This document shows, piece by piece, positions 33,386 through 42,245 of a stretch of 45,649 bases of DNA; the first letter of the stretch is position 1, and the number at the start of each line of letters is the position of its first letter. The notes beneath the pieces are model-generated. The model worked only from the letters and a program-made list of their open reading frames with translations. It made no database searches and was not told the origin of the DNA. The DNA comes from Chitinophagaceae bacterium (GTDB lineage: Bacteria; Bacteroidota; Bacteroidia; Chitinophagales; Chitinophagaceae), in NCBI GenBank assembly GCA_021151685.1, contig JAGKWS010000019.1, positions 1-45,649 on the forward strand, given 5' to 3'. The translations under genes and the position numbers were made by a program.

Positions 33386-34414
33386 CTACTTGCCAATAAC
33401 ATACATGATTACCGGAAAATGGTCGCTATAACCATTATCCCACTTGCCGGAAGCGGTAAAGGAACGATGTGGCAATCCTTTATCTTTCCCAATTTTATTG
33501 AGTAAGAACTCCCGCTTAAAAATATCGGCCTTATAAAATTTCCAACCATTGCCCGTGAGCCACCCACCGGACATCATTATTTGATCAAGCACATGCCACT
33601 CTCCCCTGAAATTTTCTGTACCCATACCTTTGCGGTGCATATTTTCCCAAGGGTTGTACAAATCTGTGAGTGTTGTTTCTTTCTCCTCACGTTTGGTTTT
33701 CAGTACCTTCTTTATGGCATCTGCATCGGGATTGTCGTTAAAATCTCCCATCAATAGTACCTTTTTGCCAGAACCATCTGCAATCAAAGAATCTACTATT
33801 GTTTTGGCCACACTTGCCGCCAATTTCCTGTACGGCTCTGTAGCTGCCTCACCAGAACTCTTGGATGGCCAGTGATTTACCAACACATGTATGGTATCGC
33901 CAGCCAATATGCCACTTACTAAGAGAATATCTCTTGTTGGCCTACTTGCACCCACTGTTTCTAAAGGCACTCTCAAAGGTCTGGCATTCAATACCTTAAA
34001 GTACTTTGGGCTATACAACATTGCCGTACTAATGCCGCGCTCGTCGGAAGTAGGGAACCAAATGTACTTGTACCCACGAGGTGCTAACTGTGGCTGATTG
34101 GTTAGATCTTGCAAAACATGGCCATTCTCTATTTCTACCAAGCCTACTATGGCAGCACCATCGGGTGTCATATCTGTACCCAATTGCTGAATAACAGATG
34201 CCATGTTTTGTAGTTTCTGATGATACACTTCCTCGGTATAGGCATAACTACCGGTAGGTGTAAAGTCTTCATCCTTCTTGGTAGAATCATCTATGGTGTC
34301 GAATAAATTCTCACAATTGTATCCGGCAATTGCCACTACCTTAAATTGTTGCTTCTGCGCAACTGCGTAAATGGGCAAAAACGCCCCTATACACAACAGA
34401 ATTTTACTAAACAT
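33386..34414 (-). CDS. Exported endonuclease/exonuclease/phosphatase family protein
   Basis: 342 residues from ATG 34414, with signal peptide MFSKILLCIGAFLPIYAVAQ. All EEP landmarks are there: GYNCENLFDTIDD (Asn), GLVEIEN (metal Glu), VNHWPSKSSGE (His), LLMGDFNDNPD (Asp/Asn) and NGYSDHFPVIM (SDH). Such enzymes cut phosphodiester or phosphomonoester bonds with Mg2+; in this setting degradation of extracellular DNA or removal of phosphate is likely. First gene of a leftward pair with secreted endonuclease I; divergent from the TonB-dependent receptor across 153 bases. Confidence 0.9.
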   Translation of the reverse strand: MFSKILLCIGAFLPIYAVAQKQQFKVVAIAGYNCENLFDTIDDSTKKDEDFTPTGSYAYTEEVYHQKLQNMASVIQQLGTDMTPDGAAIVGLVEIENGHVLQDLTNQPQLAPRGYKYIWFPTSDERGISTAMLYSPKYFKVLNARPLRVPLETVGASRPTRDILLVSGILAGDTIHVLVNHWPSKSSGEAATEPYRKLAASVAKTIVDSLIADGSGKKVLLMGDFNDNPDADAIKKVLKTKREEKETTLTDLYNPWENMHRKGMGTENFRGEWHVLDQIMMSGGWLTGNGWKFYKADIFKREFLLNKIGKDKGLPHRSFTASGKWDNGYSDHFPVIMYVIGK

Positions 34415-34541
34415 AGTTTTTTTGCAAAGAAACAAATTATTGACGCTCAAAACGCCAGTGATAACCGACGCACAATACATTATTCACAAACGGAATGTTT
34501 ATCTTTTTTATGTGTTTCGATTTTTGGATTGTCCTTTTCCC

Positions 34542-34549
34542 TAATTTTG
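34542..34549 (+). promoter_or_regulatory. Putative -7 box of TonB-receptor operon
   Basis: TAATTTTG matches TAnnTTTG and ends 18 bases before the ATG at 34568, in the 153-base divergent region that also serves the leftward nuclease pair. The -33 element is weak. Confidence 0.45.
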
Positions 34550-34567
34550 CGCCTCGAAAATAGCTGA

Positions 34568-37390
34568 ATGGCCAATTTCTATTCTTTCCGAAAGACGTAT
34601 GTAACCACCTTGTTATTAACAGCAGGTTACATTTCCGTAGCACAAACATCAACAAATGGCACTTTCAAAGGCCGTGTGTTGCACAAAAGATCCAACATGG
34701 CAGTGCCGGGTTTGCAGGTTTTGCTACCCAACACAAACCTATCTGCCGTTACTACATCCGATGGTTCTTTTACCATATCTGGCATACCCGCCGGCAAGCA
34801 CATGGTGGTAGTAAGCGGTAGTGGTTACAGCAACGACACATCTGAAGTAACTATAACTGCAGCGGGTACAGAATCGGCCACGGTATTTGTTATACCATCA
34901 GACGACGTGAAGCAGGACGGTGAAATACCCACCATTTCTTTGGACGAGAACACTTCGCAAACCGAAGAAAATAGTTCAACATCATCAGAGAGCTCCAGCA
35001 GTTTTTATGTAGCCAACAGCGATCCTTTTTTGTTTACAGCAGCTACTGTTTTTGGACCATACCGTTTCAGACCGAGGGGTTATGACAATACAGATGTGCA
35101 TGTAAATGGCATTCAGCTGCGCAATCTGGAAACTGGCTATGCATCGTTTGGCCAAATAGGTGGTCTGAACCCCGCCCTGCGCGACAGAACTATTACGTAT
35201 GGTTTGCGCCCGGCCGATTTCTCATTCGGTTCGGTGAAAGGATCTACCAATATAGATGCTACTGCCGGCAACCAACGTAAGGGCACACAACTGTCCTACT
35301 CGGCCGGGAATGGTGCCATACGCAACAGTGTGAAGCTGATGCACAGCAGCGGTATAGACCAGAAAGGATGGGGATACTCGTTCTGCATGTCGCGTAGCTG
35401 GTCTCAGGAAGGGTATGTACCCGGCACCTATTTCGATGGTGTATCGCTGTATGCAGGTGCTACCAAACTGACAAAAAAGGGAGAGTTTGACCTGACTGCT
35501 TTTGCCGTACGCAACGAGCGGGGACGTGCAACTGCCGAGATTAATGAAGTTTTTACGCTTACCGACAATCACTACTTCAACGGAGCATGGGGCTACCAGA
35601 ATGGTAAGGTACGAACTGCAAAGGCAGACATTGGTTTTCAACCCCTTGTAATAGCCAACTACATACACAAACCAAGCGACAAAACCGTGTGGAATACAGC
35701 AGTCGGTTATCAGTTTGGTAAGTACACCCGTACCGACTGGGAGTTTTACAATGGCAACAACCCAAACCCAACATTCTATAAGAAATTACCTTATTATTTC
35801 CTTGAAGGAAATGAAGACCAGTCAGTAGAGGCTTATAATGCGCTGACACAACTGTACAGAGCCAACCCTGAAAGATTGCAGTTTCAGTGGGACAACATGT
35901 ACAACTCCAACTATGCCAACATTGAAACTATCAACAATGTGAATGGTATAGCTGGAAACAACTTTACCGGCAAGCGTTCTATCTATGCCATACGCAATGA
36001 GGTAGACGATATGCGCAAACTGGCATTGAACTCTACAATTGCTCATGTACCCAACGAACATCTTACCCTGAATGGCGGTGTAGAAGTAATACACCAGCAG
36101 AACGAGTATTACAAAGAAATGGGCGACCTGCTGGGTGGTGATTACTACCTGAATTACAACCAGTTTGCTCAGCTTACCACACTTGCCAATATTAATTACC
36201 GCCAAAACGATTTGAACACTCCTAACAGATTGATAAAGGAAGGTGACAAATATGGCTATGACTATATACTACGCACTACCAATGCCACTACATGGGCACA
36301 GGGTGTATACAAGTCGGATAGAATAGACCTGTTTTTAGCTGCAGAAGGCGGCTACAACACCTTCAACAGGGAAGGGTTGACACGTAATGGCTTGTTTCCT
36401 GACAATTCTTTTGGCAAATCGGCCATCTATAATTTCCTGACAGGGCGTGTAAAGGGAGGGTTCCTTGCCAAGCTGAATGCGCACCATGCAGTTTTTGCAA
36501 ATGCTGGTTTCTTCAGCGAAATGCCGCGCATAGACAACATTTTCATCTCGCCACGAACACGCGAATTTGTATCGGACGGTGTAACTAACTTTCATACAAA
36601 AACCTGCGAAGTAGGTTACGAACTGCATTTGTCTGGGTTGTTTGCCCGCATTACAGGGTATGTTACAGACATTACAGACAATACGGTAGTGAAGCGTTTT
36701 TGGAATGATGACCCTGATTTCCAATCTTTTGTAAACTATGTAATGCAAGGAGTAGATACACGTTCAACTGGTGTTGAATTCACAGCGAGTTACAAAATAT
36801 CTAAGTCGTTTACAGTAACGGGCGTTGCTGCAGTTGGTCAGTCTTTCTACACCAACAGACCAATGGTATCTATATATAACGACAACAGTCCGGAGATGAC
36901 ACCGGTACAACGCCGTGTATACATACAAAATTACTATCTGGGTGTGGGTCCTCAGTCTATCTATTCTTTGGGGTTCAAGTACCAGGCCGCCCATGCCACC
37001 TACATCAATGCCAATATAAACTATATGGACAGGAACTATGTGGAAATAAATCCTGACCGCCGTACACAATTGGCATCAGAAATGATAGATAGTGCGGGTA
37101 CTAAGTGGAACAACATCATGGCTCAGGAACGTTTGCCATCGGCATACACTGTAGACCTTAGTGCTTCGCGCACCTTTGACCTTGGCAAATATGTGCCGAA
37201 GTTCAAAAACGGTTGCCGTGTCACCATCAATGTTGGCATCAATAACCTGCTCAACAATCAGGATATCAGGAACATGGGCTTCGAACAGCTTCGTTTCGAC
37301 TTCCGTAACTACAATGCCGCAAAATTCCCCAACAGATATGCTTATGCCTATGGCAGAACATTTATGGCTACAGCAACATTCAAATTCTAA
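34568..37390 (+). CDS. TonB-dependent outer-membrane receptor with carboxypeptidase-regulatory-like domain
   Basis: 940 residues. N-terminal signal peptide (VTTLLLTAGYISVAQ); a carboxypeptidase-regulatory-like domain (NGTFKGRVLHKRSNMAVPGLQVLLPNTNLSAVTTSDGSFTISGIPAG); a Ser-rich linker (ENSSTSSESSSS, residues ~138-150); a reduced plug-like region (RFRPRGYDNTDVHVNGIQLRNLETGYASF); and a beta-barrel ending in Phe (TFMATATFKF). Such receptors import large substrates with TonB energy. It starts the operon with DUF5689 and a T9SS protein, divergent from two secreted nucleases, so nucleic acid fragments are a plausible ligand. No SusD homologue is present. Confidence 0.88.
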   Translation: MANFYSFRKTYVTTLLLTAGYISVAQTSTNGTFKGRVLHKRSNMAVPGLQVLLPNTNLSAVTTSDGSFTISGIPAGKHMVVVSGSGYSNDTSEVTITAAGTESATVFVIPSDDVKQDGEIPTISLDENTSQTEENSSTSSESSSSFYVANSDPFLFTAATVFGPYRFRPRGYDNTDVHVNGIQLRNLETGYASFGQIGGLNPALRDRTITYGLRPADFSFGSVKGSTNIDATAGNQRKGTQLSYSAGNGAIRNSVKLMHSSGIDQKGWGYSFCMSRSWSQEGYVPGTYFDGVSLYAGATKLTKKGEFDLTAFAVRNERGRATAEINEVFTLTDNHYFNGAWGYQNGKVRTAKADIGFQPLVIANYIHKPSDKTVWNTAVGYQFGKYTRTDWEFYNGNNPNPTFYKKLPYYFLEGNEDQSVEAYNALTQLYRANPERLQFQWDNMYNSNYANIETINNVNGIAGNNFTGKRSIYAIRNEVDDMRKLALNSTIAHVPNEHLTLNGGVEVIHQQNEYYKEMGDLLGGDYYLNYNQFAQLTTLANINYRQNDLNTPNRLIKEGDKYGYDYILRTTNATTWAQGVYKSDRIDLFLAAEGGYNTFNREGLTRNGLFPDNSFGKSAIYNFLTGRVKGGFLAKLNAHHAVFANAGFFSEMPRIDNIFISPRTREFVSDGVTNFHTKTCEVGYELHLSGLFARITGYVTDITDNTVVKRFWNDDPDFQSFVNYVMQGVDTRSTGVEFTASYKISKSFTVTGVAAVGQSFYTNRPMVSIYNDNSPEMTPVQRRVYIQNYYLGVGPQSIYSLGFKYQAAHATYINANINYMDRNYVEINPDRRTQLASEMIDSAGTKWNNIMAQERLPSAYTVDLSASRTFDLGKYVPKFKNGCRVTINVGINNLLNNQDIRNMGFEQLRFDFRNYNAAKFPNRYAYAYGRTFMATATFKF

Positions 37391-37410
37391 CAACGTCTAT
37401 TCTAATTCAT

Positions 37411-38235
37411 ATGAAGTTATTTAGTCTCTTTCTCAGTCTGGCACTGGCCACTTTGCTCGTACAATCGTGCGTGAAGAAAGAATACGATATGCCACCCAGC
37501 ACTGCATATTACGACCCTGCATTGCCGGTGCAAACAAGCATTGCCAACCTGTCGGGCATGATAGCCAACATGCAATATGGCCAATTCAGGAAAATGGGTG
37601 ACACCACCATTTCGGGTGTTGTAGTAGCCAACGACAAATCGGGCAACTTCTACAAACAGATAGTGATACAAGACACATCTAATACCGGCATAGCCGTATT
37701 GATAGAGCAAAGCTATCTGTATTCTGATTTTCCGGTGGGCCGCAAAATATACTTGAAACTAAAAAACATGTATATCGGTAACTATAAAGGGCTACCAGAA
37801 ATAGTATTTACTGCCGATTCTTTGGGCAACACTACAGGCATACCATCTGGTTATACATCTGAGGTAATTGTAAAAGCTAACTACCCTGTGGCAGTAGCTC
37901 CGCTGGAGGTTACCATGTTCGACATCCTGTCGAACCCCAACCGCTACGTGAATACCCTCATCAAACTAACAGATGTACAATTCGACAATGCATCTGCCGG
38001 GGTATCTTATGCACTACCACCCAGCATGTCGTCGGGTACCAGCCGCACTGTAGAATCTTGCGACCATGGTGTAAGTTTGGTGATGTACAACAGTGGTTAT
38101 TCCAACTTTCAACCATTTATTACGCCCATGGGCAATGGTACCATCACAGCCATCTGTTCGCGCCGCTACTCTACCATGCAGTTGGCCCTTCGCGACACAA
38201 CAGATGTGAAATTGTACAACCAACGTTGTCCATAA
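37411..38235 (+). CDS. DUF5689 lipoprotein with OB-fold-like domain
   Basis: 274 residues. Lipoprotein signal with Cys in LLVQSCVKKEYDMPPS. The main domain reads like an OB fold: TTISGVVVANDKSGNFYKQIVIQD, VLIEQSYLYSDFPVGRKIYLKL and YIGNYKGLPEIVFTAD, matching DUF5689, a Bacteroidota family that usually sits beside TonB receptors and secreted nucleases. OB folds often bind nucleic acid or oligosaccharide. It is 20 bases downstream of the receptor and likely forms an outer-membrane complex with it, in the position a SusD-like protein would take. Confidence 0.8.
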   Translation: MKLFSLFLSLALATLLVQSCVKKEYDMPPSTAYYDPALPVQTSIANLSGMIANMQYGQFRKMGDTTISGVVVANDKSGNFYKQIVIQDTSNTGIAVLIEQSYLYSDFPVGRKIYLKLKNMYIGNYKGLPEIVFTADSLGNTTGIPSGYTSEVIVKANYPVAVAPLEVTMFDILSNPNRYVNTLIKLTDVQFDNASAGVSYALPPSMSSGTSRTVESCDHGVSLVMYNSGYSNFQPFITPMGNGTITAICSRRYSTMQLALRDTTDVKLYNQRCP

Positions 38236-38274
38236 TAATTGACGAGAATCAACCGATATTAAGTATATCTATTT

Positions 38275-38282
38275 TACCTTTG
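38275..38282 (+). promoter_or_regulatory. Putative -7 box of T9SS gene
   Basis: TACCTTTG matches TAnnTTTG and ends 37 bases before the start at 38320, so this gene can be transcribed separately from the receptor operon. No -33 element at the usual spacing. Confidence 0.45.
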
Positions 38283-38319
38283 CATTAACTTTTTAAAATC
38301 AACTAAAACCAAATACATA

Positions 38320-39336
38320 ATGAAGAAATCATTACTTTCTTTTGCACTTTTGGCCATTGCTGCCACAAGTTTTGCCCAGGTTACCCTTTCTGGCACATCT
38401 TATACACAAAACTTCAATAGCCTTGGCTCTGGCCTGCCTACCGGATGGCGTGTATACAGCAAGGCTACTCCTACAGCATTGGGTACAGTAGCGTCATTGA
38501 CATCGTCTGCAACAACAGGCATTTGGGCCGATACCAGCTGCGGTGTCAACAATGTATTAACTGGTGGTTTCAAAAACTATGCATCTGCCAATACTATGAC
38601 CATGGGTAGTGCCTGTACCGCACAACAATCGGCTACAGACCGTGCATTGGGTGTGCGTCAGGTATCTTATACAAGTGCTACCAATCCTGGTCTGGACTCT
38701 GGTGCGGCATTTGTATTGGTGCTTACCAACACTACCGGTATGACTGGTTTCAACATGAGCTTCAAGATGCAATCTTTGGACACATCGAGCCCACGTACTA
38801 CAAAGTGGACTGTTGACTACGCGGTAGGTGCCACTCCCACATCTTTTACCGCTCTTACTACCAGCCCTGCATCGCCATTGCTTACAGGTAACAGTGTATT
38901 CTCTAACACAACAGTAACTGCCAACTTCGGTACTGCATTAGACAATAAGTCATCTAACGTATACATTCGTGTAGCAGCATTGCAGCAATCTACAGGTTCT
39001 GGCAACCGTGCGTCATCTGCCATAGACGATTTTAATCTGACATGGACCAGCACTGTGGGTATCAATGACATCAACAACAATGGTGAGACATCAGTAGCTG
39101 TATTGGGCGATGCCACCTCATCAAACGTTGCACTGAACTGCAATGTGGCAGAAGCTGGTAACTACACAATTACCCTGCACGATATGGCTGGCCGTAATGT
39201 ATACACAACATCGGCACAGTTTGTAGCGGGTGTAAACGTACACAACCTGCGCAACATCAATGTGCCAGGTGGCCTGTACGTAGCAACTGTTACTAATGGC
39301 ACTACCCGCAGCGTAGCGAAAGTTGCAATTCACTAA
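38320..39336 (+). CDS. T9SS cargo protein with jelly-roll-like domain
   Basis: 338 residues. Signal peptide MKKSLLSFALLAIAATSFAQ; a lectin-like beta domain beginning TYTQNFNSLGSGLPTGWRVY, with FNMSFKMQSLD and SAIDDFNLTWT at its end, as found in Bacteroidota secreted proteins beside DUF5689; and a divergent C-terminal sorting domain (YTITLHDMAGRNVYTTSAQFVAGVNVHNLRNINVPGGLYVATVTNG). It may bind substrate at the cell surface. 84 bases downstream of the DUF5689 gene and followed by a strong terminator. Confidence 0.8.
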   Translation: MKKSLLSFALLAIAATSFAQVTLSGTSYTQNFNSLGSGLPTGWRVYSKATPTALGTVASLTSSATTGIWADTSCGVNNVLTGGFKNYASANTMTMGSACTAQQSATDRALGVRQVSYTSATNPGLDSGAAFVLVLTNTTGMTGFNMSFKMQSLDTSSPRTTKWTVDYAVGATPTSFTALTTSPASPLLTGNSVFSNTTVTANFGTALDNKSSNVYIRVAALQQSTGSGNRASSAIDDFNLTWTSTVGINDINNNGETSVAVLGDATSSNVALNCNVAEAGNYTITLHDMAGRNVYTTSAQFVAGVNVHNLRNINVPGGLYVATVTNGTTRSVAKVAIH

Positions 39337-39348
39337 TTTTATATTACC

Positions 39349-39388
39349 ACATACAAAAAGGCTGCAGCAATGCAGCCTTTTTGTATGT
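39349..39388. terminator. Bidirectional intrinsic terminator
   Basis: ACATACAAAAAGGCTGC and GCAGCCTTTTTGTATGT form a perfect 17-bp stem around a six-base loop. It separates the T9SS gene from the nucleoside transporter gene. Confidence 0.9.
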
Positions 39389-39433
39389 TCGCATCCCTCA
39401 TCATCAGCACATACAATCATAAAACTATAGAAT

Positions 39434-40666
39434 ATGCAAAGGTTTACGGGTCTGCTTGGTATAGTGTTGATACTGGGCATCGCATTTCTTTTTTCCAACA
39501 ACAAAAAGCGGATTAACTACCGCCTTGTTGTTAGCGGCCTGTTGCTACAGGTGTGTATAGCCATACTGGTACTAAAAGTACCAGCAGTTAACAGCTTCTT
39601 TCAATACTTGGGCAAGGGCATGCAAAAACTGGAAGAATTTGCCAAGGTAGGTGCAGGTTTTGTGTATTCCAACGTGGCAACATATGACCATACCGGAACT
39701 GTAGTAAACTACGGCACAGCTCCGGCATTTGTATTTGCGTTCAACATTACTGCCACCATCATTCTTGTTTGCGCATTGGCGGCCCTTTTGTACCACCTGC
39801 GGGTAATGCAGTTTTTGGTGTCTATTATTGCCCGCGCCATGAACTACGTTATGAAGGTGAGTGGAGCCGAGGCATTGAGCAATGTAGCCAGCGCATTTGT
39901 AGGGCAGGTAGAAGCACAGGTGATGATACGCGGCTACTTGCGTACCATGACCAAGAGCGAATTGCTGGCCTCTATGAGTGGCAGCCTTGCCTGTATAGCT
40001 GGTGGCATACTGATTGTGTATACCAACATGGGCGCCCGTGCCGACTACCTGATAGCGGCCAGCCTGATGGCAGCACCCGGCGCATTGGTAATTTCTAAAA
40101 TTGTGTACCCTGAAACAGAAGAATCGCCCACTATGGGTCAGGTGAAGCTGGACGTTAAAAGTACTTATGCCAACTTTATTGATGCGATAACGCATGGTGC
40201 AGCCGATGGCTTTAAGATAGCGATGAATGTAATAGCCATGCTCATTGGCTTCATTGCCCTGATAGCCATGGTAAACTACCTGCTGGGCCACATACATGCA
40301 GGTCTGTCGCTGGATATGATTTTTGGTAAATTGTTCTTTCCATTTGCATGGGCAATGGGCGTACCGATAGATGAAGTAAATAATGCGGCTACACTGCTGG
40401 GGCAAAAACTAACCATCAATGAATTTGTGGCATTCAAAAATCTGACATCGCACACCATAGACATCAAATCGGAACGCGGCCTGACGATAGTAACGATGGC
40501 TATATGCGGATTTGCCAATTTCTCGAGCGTGGGCATGCAAATTGGTGGCATTGGCGCCTTGGTGCCCGAGCGTCGTCACGACCTGGCTCGTTTGGGTATG
40601 AGAGCATTGCTTTGCGGTACTTTGGCATCATACCTTTCTGCTACTATTGGTGGTATACTGATGTAA
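39434..40666 (+). CDS. Concentrative nucleoside transporter (NupC/CNT family)
   Basis: 410 residues with about eight to ten membrane segments. CNT signatures: GQVEAQVMIRGYL (the Gln and Glu of the first nucleoside/cation site, about residues 156-168), KLTINEFVAFKNL (second Glu site, ~320-332) and ICGFANFSSVGMQIGGIGALVP (Asn/Ser site, ~355-376). Such symporters take up nucleosides with Na+ or H+. The bacterial CNT commonly has GQTEAP; here the position after Gln is Val and the Pro is Gln, a variation worth noting. It follows the nuclease/receptor region, consistent with salvage of nucleosides. Confidence 0.92.
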   Translation: MQRFTGLLGIVLILGIAFLFSNNKKRINYRLVVSGLLLQVCIAILVLKVPAVNSFFQYLGKGMQKLEEFAKVGAGFVYSNVATYDHTGTVVNYGTAPAFVFAFNITATIILVCALAALLYHLRVMQFLVSIIARAMNYVMKVSGAEALSNVASAFVGQVEAQVMIRGYLRTMTKSELLASMSGSLACIAGGILIVYTNMGARADYLIAASLMAAPGALVISKIVYPETEESPTMGQVKLDVKSTYANFIDAITHGAADGFKIAMNVIAMLIGFIALIAMVNYLLGHIHAGLSLDMIFGKLFFPFAWAMGVPIDEVNNAATLLGQKLTINEFVAFKNLTSHTIDIKSERGLTIVTMAICGFANFSSVGMQIGGIGALVPERRHDLARLGMRALLCGTLASYLSATIGGILM

Positions 40667-40692
40667 GAAGCACATGTGAACATTAATTTCTG

Positions 40693-40719
40693 AAGAGCGC
40701 GTAACCCGTGCTCTTTTTT
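40693..40719 (+). terminator. Terminator of nucleoside transporter gene
   Basis: AAGAGCGCG and CGTGCTCTT form a 9-bp stem (one G-T pair) followed by TTTT; 27 bases after the stop codon. Confidence 0.8.
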
Positions 40720-40774
40720 GTATCGGTATACTGGTAATAGTGCAGGCATATTTTATACTCAGCATTCCCTACCC

Positions 40775-40782
40775 TATCTTTG
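40775..40782 (+). promoter_or_regulatory. Putative -7 box of trmB
   Basis: TATCTTTG matches TAnnTTTG and ends exactly seven bases before the trmB ATG (40790), the same spacing as for dut. No convincing -33 TTTG. Confidence 0.5.
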
Positions 40783-40789
40783 CGCCCTC

Positions 40790-41503
40790 ATGGGACACAA
40801 GAAACTTGTAAAATTTCAGGCAATAGAGACCTACCGCAACGTGCTGCAACACCCCGAAAATATGCCGGGCAACTGGGGTACCGTTTATGGCAATGACAAT
40901 CCTATTACGCTGGAATTGGCCTGTGGCAAGGGAGAGTATAGTGTGGGATTGGGTAGAGTACATGCCAACAGAAATTTTTTGGGGGTAGATATAAAGGGCA
41001 ATCGCATATACACTGGTGCCAAAACTGCATTGGAAGAGAATCTTACAAATGTAGCCTATCTACGTACCCATATCAGTCATATAACTAAGTACTTTAATGC
41101 GGGCGAAGTGGAGGAGATATGGATCATCTTTCCAGACCCATTCCTGAAAAAAGAATCGAACAGGCTCACACACCCTCGTTATTTGTACTTGTACGAACAG
41201 ATACTGAAACCCGGTGCACGCATCAATCTGAAAACAGATTCTAAAGAACTGTACGACTTTACTTTGGAAACAATAGAAAGTCAGGGATGCACCATACACG
41301 AGAACATTGCCGATATATATGGTAAGGGATTAGCTACAGGGCCACTGGCTATACAAACATTTTATGAAAAAATGCATCTGGCAGATGGGCGCACTATCTA
41401 TTTCGTTTCATTTTCGCTACCGGAAGGCGGCGTTAAACTCACTGGTCGTTTCAACAAAACAGCACAGAGCGGGACAGAAAACGAAGCAGATAATAATGAA
41501 TAA
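40790..41503 (+). CDS. trmB: tRNA (guanine-N7)-methyltransferase
   Basis: Makes m7G46 in the tRNA variable loop. 237 residues from ATG 40790, chosen because a longer frame would run through the promoter. SAM motif LELACGKGEYSVGLG (residues ~45-59), LGVDIKGNRIYTGA, WIIFPDPFLKKESNRLTHPRYL (the FPDP catalytic signature with Bacteroidota-type sequence) and INLKTDSKELYDFT are diagnostic. First in a row of small RNA/DNA-related genes: DUF5522 follows after 55 bases and an ATL protein after that. Confidence 0.95.
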   Translation: MGHKKLVKFQAIETYRNVLQHPENMPGNWGTVYGNDNPITLELACGKGEYSVGLGRVHANRNFLGVDIKGNRIYTGAKTALEENLTNVAYLRTHISHITKYFNAGEVEEIWIIFPDPFLKKESNRLTHPRYLYLYEQILKPGARINLKTDSKELYDFTLETIESQGCTIHENIADIYGKGLATGPLAIQTFYEKMHLADGRTIYFVSFSLPEGGVKLTGRFNKTAQSGTENEADNNE

Positions 41504-41558
41504 ATAAGGCCTTCTATTCTACTGATAATCAACCATTGACTACTATTGCACAGCGTAT

Positions 41559-41756
41559 ATGCAGGAAGGGAGAGATTACATCATTACGCCAGAGGGGTTA
41601 CTGACATTTACGGCACTGTACCTTAAAGAACGTGGGTACTGTTGTGGCAACGGTTGTCTTAACTGTCCGTGGAATTATGAACGGGTACCAGAACCACGAC
41701 GCACACAACTACTAAAAAAACGTGCTGAAAATGAGTGTGCCCGAAAAACAATATAG
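41559..41756 (+). CDS. DUF5522 small cysteine protein
   Basis: 65 residues. The motif YCCGNGCLNCPWNYERVP (about residues 27-44) is the hallmark of DUF5522, with four conserved Cys that could bind zinc or a cluster. Function unknown. The last 26 bases overlap the start of the ATL gene in another frame, indicating co-expression. Confidence 0.85.
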   Translation: MQEGRDYIITPEGLLTFTALYLKERGYCCGNGCLNCPWNYERVPEPRRTQLLKKRAENECARKTI

Positions 41757-42081
41757 CGATATATACACTGCCATATATGATGTGGTACGTGCCATACCGT
41801 ACGGAAGGGTAAGTAGCTACGGTGCCATAGCTGCGGCTATAGGCGTAAAATCTGGTGCCAGAATGGTAGGCTATGCTATGAACCATAGCCATACGGTGCA
41901 ACCACCTGTACCGGCACACAGGGTGGTAAACCGTAACGGAATGCTTACCGGTAAACATCACTTCAGCCCGCCTGAACAAATGCAACTACAGCTGGAAGCA
42001 GAAGGGATAGTAATAGAAAAAGACCAGATTGTTGATTTCGAAAAACATTTCTGGGACCCTGCAACAGAGCTATCATTATAA
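41731..42081 (+). CDS. Alkyltransferase-like protein (ATL), MGMT family without the acceptor Cys
   Basis: 116 residues from ATG 41731. The DNA-binding domain of O6-alkylguanine-DNA alkyltransferases is intact: YDVVRAIPYGRVSSYGAIAAAIG, GARMVGYAMNHS (arginine finger and helix) and HRVVNRNGMLTGKHHF. At the acceptor site the sequence is VPAHRV rather than PCHRV: the reactive cysteine is replaced by alanine. ATL proteins bind O6-alkylguanine and recruit nucleotide excision repair rather than repair it themselves; Ala at this place is known in some bacterial ATLs (Thermus TTHA1564, from memory). Overlaps DUF5522 by 26 bases. Confidence 0.88.
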   Translation: MSVPEKQYSDIYTAIYDVVRAIPYGRVSSYGAIAAAIGVKSGARMVGYAMNHSHTVQPPVPAHRVVNRNGMLTGKHHFSPPEQMQLQLEAEGIVIEKDQIVDFEKHFWDPATELSL

Positions 42082-42163
42082 ATGCTACATGCGAAAAGCT
42101 GTACACATTGAGTGTATGGCATTGGTTGTATAGGGGGTACTGTGCACAAATACAAAAATCAAG

Positions 42164-42171
42164 TACCTTTG
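42164..42171 (+). promoter_or_regulatory. Putative -7 box of ileS
   Basis: TACCTTTG, exact match to TAnnTTTG, 74 bases before the ileS ATG. The leader shows no T-box hairpin or specifier structure that I can recognise. No clear -33 element. Confidence 0.45.
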
Positions 42172-42245
42172 CGCCTTTATTTTTACATGTACCAACATTC
42201 GTAAACCTTGCTTACTATAGTTTACGTACATCTATACTATTCACA

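Noticed and set aside
39572..40405. 277-codon open frame opposite the nucleoside transporter gene
   Set aside because: Its translation has no family-like motif, and the opposite strand encodes an unmistakable CNT protein.
41559..42081. Active O6-alkylguanine repair enzyme
   Set aside because: The acceptor cysteine is Ala in the ATL frame, so direct repair is not expected.
42172..42245. Possible T-box leader of ileS
   Set aside because: 74 bases is too short, and no specifier loop, T-box sequence or terminator is visible.
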